This document shows positions 26,601-38,600 of a DNA stretch of 64,000 bases, piece by piece. This stretch comes from Siphonodentalium dalli (Eukaryota; Mollusca; Scaphopoda; Gadilida; Siphonodentaliidae), in the NCBI GenBank assembly GCA_032622095.1, contig CP136061.1, positions 84,108,324 through 84,172,323 of the forward strand, in the 5' to 3' direction. Positions within the stretch are counted from its first letter, which is position 1, and each line of letters begins with the position of its first letter. The notes below the pieces were generated by a model, which saw only the letters and a list, made by a program, of their open reading frames with translations, had not been told where the DNA came from and did no database searches. Position numbers and translations under genes: made by a program.

Positions 26601-29600
26601 CAAAATTCAAAATTTCCTCCCATCGGATCCTGGGACCATAAACATGTGTTGGATTCTCGCAAATATTTTTACGAGAAACCATATGGATTCTCCTAAAATA
26701 GAATGAAATTTATGGCCTGGGTATTGACTTTGTCTGTCTGTCCAAGTCTGAGTTTAGTGTGCTTGTCATTTCCAAAATGAGGTCCCCAGAGGGGGAATTT
26801 AGTGATGCTATCCCACATAGCGGGCTGGCATCAGCATCACCGTTCACCCGCTGGAGATCTCATTCTGCATGACCTCATCTGCTATGGGAGACATAGACTC
26901 AGATTGAAGTTCCCAAATGGTGATGTACACCCATTGGGAACCTCGATTATATAATGTGTCGTCTGCCAATTTAGGGATATAGAGAAACTTGACTAAAAAA
27001 GAATTGGAATCTATGAGAAGAAGTTTCTATAGAAATTTGATATTAAAGATATTTTCCAGAGAAGATGAGGCCTAAGCAGAATGAGGTCCCCAGAGGGTGA
27101 ATTTAGTGATGCTAGCCTGCTATGCGGGATAGCGTCACTAAATTCACCCTCTGGGGACCTTATTCTGCAAATGAAACTCACTAAACGCAGACTTGTGTCA
27201 GTCCGTCCTTCCTTCTGGGCATTTATCTCAGGAATGGGTTGTCATGGCTGCTTTTAATAGAGTGCCCAATCACGCCTGGAAATAACTCAAATTTTGGTGC
27301 TGGACAAAACGACAGGCACCAATTGGTTTGCGCTGGTCACTAAAGTTATGTGAAATTTGTGGTATTTTGATCAAAGCAATAATTTTGCATTGTCTGGTGT
27401 TGGCGCAGCTTTTCAAAATAGTAATCTGCCTGAATCAATATAAAGAAACGGTGTAATCATTTTGTTGGCGCCATGCCAAGTGATATGTAGCATATGCCTG
27501 TTCATCACTAGTGAGAGATAAGGAAATATATATGAAATTGCTTTTTAAATGATATAATAGGGGTTTCATGTGATATATACCATAGGAATTTGATTAGATT
27601 AGTCCTAAATAAAAATAAAACCCGCCCGCCCACTGCACTTATTTAAAAAAAACAATTGTCTGTGAAACAAAACATAAATTTTGATTGTCTAAGGCCAATA
27701 TGAAATATATGCTGGATTAGGCCAAAACAAAAATTATGCGTGTTTCCCGTAACCCGACCGACCGTCTTCAAAACCCCCCGAACCAAGTTCATTTTATTGG
27801 TTTTAAATAAAAAAAATCAATCTATAAACCAACCGACCGCACTGATAACCAAACTATGTACACGTGGTTCTATTTTATCTGATTCACCTCGCGAGATAAA
27901 TAATATCTTTGATATATTTATATATTTTTCGCAAAGCCACATCGTCACTCTAACGAAAAGTCAAATTTAATACGATCTGATTCAATACCGGAAGATCACG
28001 AGTTATCGTTCCTCTTCGCTGACCGGAAACACGTGTTTTTGTTGATATTTTACATTAAACATCGATGTTTTCCGCGGTTGATTCGAACCGAATCGATTCG
28101 AACAAGTTCATCTCAACGATGGCGGTCGCACATGGGTCGATTCGAAGTATCTGGGTGAAAATGGAGACGTGTTCTCTTTAATATTTACTGTATATATAAC
28201 CACAGACTACAATCGATGCAATCAGGTTCCTCTTTCGGTGTCCGGTTCGCAGTTATATCGTCCGGTTTGATACTGATAGCACAAAATACACTGTTTTCGA
28301 ATGTCGTTCTCTTTCTCAAGAATTGACAAGTTACTGAATCCGATTTTTTGCGCATCAATTAAATCTTATAAATGTTGTCTCACATTCAATTATGTGATTT
28401 AATCGCTCGTTTCATATATATAAAACCAAGAAATATCATTTACATCTAAATATTAACTCAAATAATAGTTATCTTCTCCATAAACATGCAAGATTTGCGA
28501 TCGAAAACTCGGGGAAAGTTTGTGCTGATTGTTAGCAAGTCCAGGGCTTTGTATTTTTTTCGCATGCATGTTAATCGCAATTTACAACAGATATAAAACA
28601 CAAAATAAAGCCCATGGAATGACTTTGCATGAACAGGATGTTGTATTGTGGTATGGTAAGATATATTACATATAGAATACCTTTACTTTGTCCATAGTAT
28701 GCACAATTTGAATTCCACATGCCATGCATGATTTACTAACTGATAAGCTACATACTATGGTATAGATACCAACACTAACTAGTAATCAACAGAAAACCGA
28801 CTTGCCACTTCAAATTTTCTGGTTACAAAACGTCCAACAGGACATCGAAAGTGGGCCTGTGATAACACAAAATTTCCATTCATGGGGTCTAAGGTCCACT
28901 CATGGGGTGTTAGGTCCATTCATGGGGTGTAAGGTCCACTCATGGGGTGTTAGGTCCATTCATAGGGTGTTAGGTCCATTCATGGGGTGTAAGGTCCACT
29001 CATGGGGTGTTAGCTAGGTCCACTCATGGGGTGGTAGGTCCATTCATGAATATTCCCAGCTCAAAATTTTGCTTGGTTCAGGGGGTGTGAACTTCAGTTT
29101 GAAATAGGGGGTCCTGAAATTTTCCAACAAAGACCCTGAAGCCAACTAATAAATTACTCATCTCTCCCCCGTGCCCCCTACAACAACTCATCTCCCCCCC
29201 ACATCCCCTACAATGTTAACTGTCAACTAATAGATTTCTTATCTCTCCCCCATGCCCCCTACAACTCATCTCTCCACCACTCCCCCTACAGCGTTGACTG
29301 TTCCCCGCACCCACTACAACATTAACTGTCCACTAACAAATTACTCATCTCTCCCACATTCCCCCTACAAAGTTAACTGTCAATTAATAAATTACTCATC
29401 TCTCCCCCGTGCCCCCTACAACTTTAACTCACCTCTCCCCCTGCCCCCTACAACAACTCATCTCTCCAATGCGCCCCCTACAACAACTCAGAAATCCAAA
29501 CTTTGTTAGACATTTTGTACCAGGCTCTCAGCATACAAATAGTAGTTTCCTTCCTTCCATGATTTCGATATGGAATGGCCTAGAAAAAATAGCACAACAA

Positions 29601-32600
29601 AGCGCATCAATTACTACCTTCTCTAATATTGTAAACCCACAATTTGGGACACTTAAACCACCAATGTTTTATTCTAGCGGCAAAAGGAAAGCTAACATTT
29701 TGTTATGTAGACTCCGAAATAAATGCAGCGATTTGAATGGGGACAAATGTCAAAATCACTTAATAAGTAACCCGGAATGTAGTTGTGGCTACCTAAACGA
29801 GGACGCTGATCATTACATTTTCACTTGTCCCTATTATCGAACAGAAAGGGCCAACCTCGAAGAAAAAATAATTCGAATAGGATTATATCAAGTTCATGTT
29901 GCTGATCTACTCTGTGGATCAGTCTCACTTTCCAATGAAGGAAATTACAGATTGTTCGCAGCTGTCCAAAAATATATTATAAACTCATTGCGATTTGGCG
30001 ATGAACAGATGCATTACATTTAGTGAACATTATCAGTTGTGTATTAACTTAAATTGAGAACAACATGCACTAAACATAAACATATGATATAAAACTATCT
30101 TCCCTTACCCCATACCAATCTTGAACATTCCATATTGTATTTGTGTATTTTGCCAGATTTCTTTTTGTTTTGTGGTTAACATTTATGTAGTTAAATTTTT
30201 CATCTGTGCATCACCATCTTTTGCCCGGGGAGAGGAGCTCCACCTAAGTTGTTATAACTTGTGCTCCAATCCCTATTCACTCATCCTACATTATTGTGTT
30301 ATAAATATGTTTTGTTTGATATGTTAATATGGGATGATCAATAAAATAAACAACGAGACCATAAAAAAATAAAATGAAAAGCCCACCGCCCGCCCCTATT
30401 TTTTTTGGGCTCGTTACGGGAAACACGCATTCATTTTGTTTTGGCCTTATCATCTCCACGCGACCCTAAGGCCAATATAAAATATATGCCAAACTTATTT
30501 TTTGCCCCTCAAAAAAGATAAATTTTATTATGAAAATTTAGTTATAAATTATTATAAAGCCTTCAATTGTATAAAAAAAAACAATGCAATTAACTGTTCT
30601 TTCAACCATTCTTAAACAGGCCTTAAGGTTCAACGAGTCACTATAATGTTTCTCGCGAAACTAATCAATTTTCAGTGCTTTATGACCAAATTGATTCAGC
30701 ATTTGATTTTCGCAAAATTAAATGTATTTTGAGCACTAAATTAAGTATCTTCAAAGCCTTTGGTATATTGAGAAGTAGACTACGCCTTAAATTGTTGTAC
30801 TAGCCATAACTTTCTTTGTTGGCATGAATACAAAATTAATCTTCGCCCGCCCTAATTTTTCAAAAAAGTTTGATGATAATCTAGCAGTTCATAAATTGTG
30901 GCCTAACCTATTTATAAATTGTGGCCTGACCTATTTATAAATTGTGGCCTGACCTATTTATAAATTGTGGCCTGACCTATTTATTAATTGTAACCTACCG
31001 TACTGACCCGCGTTTAGGCCCAGGGGGCCTTTGTTTTATTTGAGCTCAAAAATCCAAGTGGGCTTAAACCCGAATATGACCCTTTGCAAACCAAAAATCC
31101 CAAGAAATCGGGACAGTAAAACTGAAGAAAAAATAAAGTCGATCCAGCAGAGTTTCGGTGAAATATACACGTCTTCCAGATTAAATAAAGTTAAGTATAA
31201 GTTACTTGGAGAAAGTATTTGTTTCATTTTTATGTGTATATTAAAATATTACTTGTTGTCTTGTTTTATTGCCCAAAATTCCCATAAATGACAGTTTGTA
31301 AGCATCATGGGTCATCGGATTTTTCGGCCATTTCAGACAGTTGGGTAAATCCACTATCTATAGTCTATATCTATAGTTATTATCTATAGTTTATATCAAT
31401 GTTCAGATAATTAAAAAATGTCAGAAAATTGTACAGGGAAATATTATGCAACATATAAGAGAGCGACTTAATCCGATTAGGATAACAATGAACCCATGCA
31501 CTGATGCAGTGCTATATTCATGGCCCGTTGTCTACAAAGATGTTACAATACAATAGTGACCAATTTAACAAAGCCAGTGAGTCTAGTTAATTAACGAAAT
31601 GACGTTGTAAATACGTATACAAAAAAACACGTGTTTTAATGTTTAGAGTCATCGCTCCCAAACCGTTGACACAGATTAATGTTTATACTATAGACTATAG
31701 TCTATACCGTAAAACGTGAAAAATAAAAGTTTAAAATTTTTAAATAATGATTATTATATACTAACCACCGGGTACCAATACGACATCGGTATCTCTTTTT
31801 TTGAAGGCATCTTGTGCTGTTGTTGTTGTTGAATGACAAGTGCCCCTTCTGCCCCATTATTATACCCACCGTGTGTTTACATAACCAGGGAATGAGTTCT
31901 TTTTGTGTTTGGCCACATGTAGGAACATACCGACATACAAAGAATATGTTTTTACAGTACTGTTGTTGACATGTGTGCGATGCACGCACGTGATTCTTTG
32001 AAGTGATTGATGTTTACCGCGTTCTCAGATATACGCCGTTAGCGAGTGGGTTTGATGTCTGTCGACGTTTGGTTTCCCCCAGGAAGAATAATTGAATAAA
32101 CAAATGAGATTTTAAGATTCACTTTATTTTATTTTATATATTATTATCACTTACCTACGAAGTATAACTTTCCATTTTTCGTGGCATTCTCGCCGTCACC
32201 GATCGTTTGTGAATATTCTTCCCGTTATATATTGGAATTATTTATTTGGGAAGTATCATTAGCAAATAATTACTTACCACCGCTGAAATTTAACAAAATA
32301 TGGGGTGGGCTTAAACACGAATATACCCCTGTGCATGGAATTTGGTCAAAAGATATGGGTGGGCTTAAACACGGGCATGGGCCTTGAGCCGGGTCAGTAC
32401 GGTAACCTATTTATAAATTGTGGCCTAACCTATTTATAAATTGTGGCCTAACCTATTTATAAATTGTGGCCTGACCTATTTATAAATTGTGGCCTAACCC
32501 ACCGGTATTTGTTAATTGTGGCCTGACCTATTTGTTAATTGTGGCCTAACCTATTTGTTAATTGTGGCCTGACATATTATAAATTGTGGCCTAACCTATT

Positions 32601-35600
32601 TGTTAATTGTGGCCTGACCTATTTATAAATTGTGGCCTAACCTATTTGTTAATTGTGGCCTAACCTATTTATCAATTGTGGCCTAACCTATTTATCAATT
32701 GTAACCTAACCTATTTATAAATTGTGGCCTAACCTATTTGTTAATTTTGGCCTGACCTATTTGTTAATTGTGGCCTAACCTATTTGTTAATTGTGGCCTA
32801 ACCTATTTGTTAATTGTGGCCTAACCTATTTATTAATTGTGGCCTGACCTATTTATAAATTGTGGCCTAACCTATTTATTAATTGTGGCCTAACCTATTT
32901 ATAAATTGTGGCCTAACCTATTTATCAATTGTAACCTAACCTATTTATAAATTGTGGCCTAACCTATTTATTAATTGTGACCAATTTGTTTTTTTCCAGG
33001 GAAGTGCTTATATCTGTCGGGTCTCATTGCGGAACCAATGAATGCGTACGATGATTTTAAACTGTTGGAGCATGGGATTGGTTTCACCAACATCGTTGCC
33101 AGGACAACCAGAGGCAGTCCAGATCTCTCTAGGTATGATACCTCCGGAATAATAGATCTTCATTTTTTTTTATGCAATTACACAGTATAAACAAATTTGG
33201 GCCGAATCACAAGTGACATACAATTAAAGATGGTCTATCTCTTTATAAACAAACTAAACATGTGTTATATAATTACCGGGGTAAAAAATATTAGATATGA
33301 ATCGAAGACCCCTGTCTGGAAATGCTTCTATCGATTAATATTGGTTATATTTCAAATATGTTTTTTTAGTTTAGTTTCCTATATCCCCAAATTGGCTGAT
33401 GACATAATGAATGCATAATCAAAGTTCCCAATGGGTGCACATCACCATTTTCACCATCTGGGAACTTAATCTGAGTCTAGTTCTCCCCATAGTAGATGAG
33501 GCCATGCAGTATGAGATCCACAGAGGATGAATTTGGTGATGCTAGCCCATTGTGTGGGGTAACGACACAAATTCACCCTCTGGGGACCTCATTCTGCAAA
33601 TTGTCGCTTCAGAACTAAAGTGTTCTATCTCCACATTTTTATTTTTGTGGGAAATTGAGTTTAAAATTTTGACCCCCCTGGGTTCACATGTTCTCATTCT
33701 ATTTTGAAAGATAGTACACAGCGGGTATGTTAGCTGCTGAAAAAATACAATTATAGGACGAGTTTTGAGACAAATATCTTGGGTGTATTCACGAAAAAAC
33801 ACTGGAGAGTTTCCGGTTTTTTTTGGTGTTACAGTGATTTTGTGTTTTTTAATGATATAAACATGAAAAAATCCCAAATCAAACCATTTTCTGTGTTATT
33901 TTAACCAAATAATTATCTAAGAAATAAGATGTTCATACCTAGGAGTGAGAAAGCATTATTTCCAACTAGTCACTTCGTTGGCACTCTGCCAAGTTCAGGT
34001 TCCATTGCTTTCTATTGAAGGTCAGAGATACAACATTTTAGCACTGAAATTTATTTATTCACTAGGCACAAAATAAATAGATTCATTGGTCCACAGTGGA
34101 GATAGAACAATATAGCACTGTCAAAAATGTGAGTTTCGGACAGGAAATCCCACACCGAATCGAAAGATACCAATATCTCATTTTCCCGCCTAAATTGAGA
34201 TAGAACAGTTTAGTTCTGATGCGACAAAATGTTGAGCACCATATTTGGAGGCCTGATGTTCATTGTTCTATCTATGTTTCATTGTTCTATCTATGTTTCA
34301 TTGCAGAGCTGAAATAAAAGAAGGTGCTGAGATCTTAGTCGAAAAAATAGCTAAATATAAACCAAAGATAGCAGTGTTCAATGGGAAAGGTGAGAAAATA
34401 GCTAAATATAAATCAAAGATTGCGGCATTCAATGGGAAAGGGAGAAAATAGCTAAATATCATTAAAAGATAGCGGCGTTCAATGGGAAAGATGAGAAAAT
34501 AGCAAAATATAATACAAATATAATACAAAGATAGTGGTGTTCCATGGGAAAGGGAGAAAACAGCTAAATATATACAAAGATAGCGGTGTTCAATGGGAAA
34601 GTGAGAAAATAGCTAAATATAAATCAAATATAGCAGTGTTCAATGGGAAAGTGGAGAAAATAGCTAAATATAAACCAAAGATCACTTTGTTCAATGGGAG
34701 AGGAGAGAAAATAGCTACATATAAAACAAAGATAGCTAAATTTAAACCAAAGATCACTTTGTTCAATTGGAAAGGTGAGAAAATAGCTAAATATAAATCA
34801 AAGATAGCTAAATATAAACCAAAGATCGCTTTGTTCATTGGAAATAGTGAGAAAATAGCTAAATATAAAACAAAAATAGCTAAATATAAAACCAAAGATT
34901 GCGGTGTTCATTGGGAAAGGTGAGAAAATTGGTAAATATAAACCAGTGATAGCTAATATAAAACCAAAGATCGCTGTGTTCATTAGTAAAGGTGAGAAAT
35001 TGGGCTGAATTATTTTCGACGAGGCAGTGGTATTTTGTTAGTAAAAAACAAACTTTTGGATAAGCACCTATATTGATTTTATATGGGGTGACCTCTGACG
35101 TTATCATTGAACTAATATGGGTTCATCCTTGCACCATCACTATTATCCACGCTGATAAAAATGCAAGATGATGGATAAGCACCTAATATTGATTCATATG
35201 GGGGTCACTTCTGACGTCATTATTGACCTAATATGGGTTCATCCACCATCATTATTTATCGACGCTGATTGGTTAATCGCAAGAGCTGACATAAATTAAA
35301 TTAGTGGGTCTGATTACCCTTCGTAGAGTTTTCATTTCCCAACCCCAGTCCTCACGAAGAATTCCTCGCGGGAGTAATAAATTACTCCTGTATAACAGGT
35401 TACGGGAGCAATTGCTCCCGCAATTCATAAATGAATAAATGTTCATTAACTTCATATTATTGGTAAATTAAATAGTTATTACTGTTTTACATATTAAAAT
35501 TTACAATGTACAAGTACATGTTGTTGTTTCTACTTTGATTTTGTGTTGACTTAAAGTATTATTCCCTGGGGTCTTATTACAATGAATGCCAAGTCAATTA

Positions 35601-38600
35601 CATGTAGGGTCCATGAAATTTTATTAATAAATAATTCAACTAGGACTAGTTGTTGCACTATTTTCGGCATCAAGTTGCTCGAAATACACAGCACTCAGGT
35701 GGCTTTTGGTGTTTAAGTGCCGCTCCAGAGTCCATTTGGAAATAAAAGACGAACCGGCTGCCATTTCGTACTTTCGTACTTTACCGGTAAGTATTTTTCC
35801 GAATGCTTGGTGCATGCTTTACAATAATCTTTCGTGATGATTGTTTTGCCATCCCTGTTCTCAGTCTTATAACCAAAATATTGTTTAAACATCCATGATA
35901 GGAACAGTGACAGGAAAACCATGATTATTTATTTTATTTTCAAAATGTGGTGCGTTCGATACGATTTCCCGGAGTTTCCGGTGAGAATACATTCCGGTCA
36001 GAAGTTAACACTAAAGCGCCGGTTTTCACTATGAAAAAAGATACTTTGCGCCAGGAAAATTGAAATTGCGGGCGCTGCCGGGCAATAGCGCCCGCTTCGT
36101 GGGGAGGACTGCAACCCCGGGATTCAACTTCAGTAGAGCCAATCAGAACACACTATTAGTAGCTCCAAAATAAAGGAGTCCAATCGAAACGATTAACATA
36201 GCACGATGTGATATAATTCGGGGGAATACTGCAAGACTTCCGAGAAATGAAAAGTTGACGGGAATACGATAGACTCAGTATCCATATGAATCTGAGTTTA
36301 TGTTTACAAAGACTGGCGACGATTCAGCTTTACCCAGCTTTACCCAGCTAGCAATATTTTGAAATACCAGCATACTTTAGGTCATCATGTATTAATAATT
36401 GTCTGATTTCAGGATATATAGTTTACATCTTCTTAAACATATTCTGTTTTCAGGTATCTATGAGATATTTTCTGGAAACAAACACTTTGTCTTCGGAAGA
36501 CAACCAAAGTATTTAGAGGGCACAAAAACAGTGAGTTCTTAAAATATGTCCCTGTAAATACAGTTAGTTATTTTCCCGCCAAATTTTGTTTAGGAATAAA
36601 CTATGTGCATCCGTTTCGTGAGTCTGTCTGTGAGAACTATGTGCATCCGTTTCGTGAGTCTGTCTGTGAGAACTTGGATGCTCTTTATCTTTGTCATCAT
36701 CAGTTGGATACAAAGCAATTATTTCATGTGTCTTTTGGGAACAGTCAAAATTTTACCCATACAGAGCCCCAGACAAACAGACGACACTCTTCTATATGCT
36801 TCTATATATGTGTGGGGCTCCCTGCAGGGTAATGGATGTTTTTTATTTTATGTCCTAAAAAATGTAAGAAACATTTATTTAAAAAAAATGATAAAAAATT
36901 GTTAGGCCAATGCATTCTCTTATATATGCGAGGCGACCTATGGTCGACTCGCATATATAAGAGAATGCATTGGCACAGGGTAACAGTTTAAGATTATTTA
37001 CAAAGAGCGGGTTACATCCATTGATTAAATTTGACAGGCATGTTTAGGACATAAAATAAAAAACATCCATTACCCTGCAGGGAGCCCCACACATATATAG
37101 AAGCATATAGAAGAGTGTCGTCTGCTCATGTTTGTCTGGGGCTCTGTATGGGTGAAATTATAAAATTGTTAAAGAATACAAGAAAAAATTATTAAAATTG
37201 TAAAAAATTGTTAGGCTAATGCATTCTCTTATATATGCGAGGCGACCTATGGTCGACTCGCATATATAAGAGAATGCATTGGCACAGGGTAAAAAAAATC
37301 TCGACTCCAAATGGGAGTTATTGAATTTGAACATTTATTTAATTTTGTTGATACTTTTTCTTTTTATTTATAAACAAGCCTTGAAATAGTGTGTCATTTG
37401 CAGAATGAGGTCCCCGGTGGGTGAATTTAGTGACACTACCCCGCACAGTATGCTGGCATCACTAAATTCACCCTCTGCAGGACCTCATTCTGCTTAAGCC
37501 TCAACTGCTATGAGATACCTAGGATCAAATTGAAGTTCCCCAGTTGATGTTGGTGATGATACTCTCAGGTGCTAAATAAAAGTGCTGGGTGACATTTTTA
37601 CCCAAAAAAAAGAATAATAGTGCTGGTGCACAATAAATGTGCTGGGTTACGGATTTTACTTTTCATGGTAGTATGCTTAAAACTCAAGCCATGAAGGCTT
37701 ATGTGTACATTTATATAGTACAGGGAATCATACCTGTGCGGAGGAAGTGACATTTAGGTATTATGCCTCATGTATCTTCACTATCTTGTTTACCCCATTC
37801 ATACGTTATGTATGACCAATGCGTGCAATTACATATTACTCATATGATATATAGTTGGCATAGATTGTGTTACATGTTGATTGTTGTATTCTACAGTACA
37901 CACTGCACATGACTCTTTTTTCTCTTCTTGTAGGTTGGGGGGTCTTCGGGTAAATATGGTTCATTATTCCGATGGATAATTATTCTGAGGGTTCATTATT
38001 CCGCTATACAGTAAGTGGAGAGTTTAGCCATACCTCCATGATGTCATGAATATACAATCCCCCCCCCCCCCCAGTCGCTACGTCCAATGTCACCTTCAAG
38101 TAAAATACAACCTGGAAGTAAATGCAGACGGAAATGATTGACACAGATTTCGCCGTATTTTCGTATCTATAAATACGTTGTCTATTTTCATCTTAAAACA
38201 CCGGATAAATAAATCATGAATCGAGAGTTAAATTTGTCTAAAAGTAATACGAGTTATAAATTATGTACCGTAGGCCTAATTGTAAAAGATATCCGCATAA
38301 ATAACAGTAGGCTCGTTTCGGGTCCCGTGATTGGGCGAACCGTGACTCTCAAAATAGGTTTTATATCGAAGCGATGTCGCATCTCAGCCAACCAAAAACA
38401 GATTTATTTAGTGGTTTGTGACTTCTAGTATTGACATTAGCACACTCGTGATTCGTTCCATTGTTATATTCGTTTGTTTATCACCCAAAAAAAAGAATAA
38501 TGTCACATTATATGATGGATTTACCCCCAAAAAAATAATAAACGTGATGGGTCACAATAAGCGTGATAGTGTGTATTTTTGCTCCAAATTAATAAACGTG

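Noticed and set aside
29252-29509. Pro/Thr-rich protein ORF
   Set aside because: It is the C-rich degenerate repeat read in frame.
34534-34923. 129-codon ORF with repeated IAKYKPKI
   Set aside because: Not a separate gene: it is the translated exon 6 copy array in intron 6, and the minus-strand ORFs there are its shadows.
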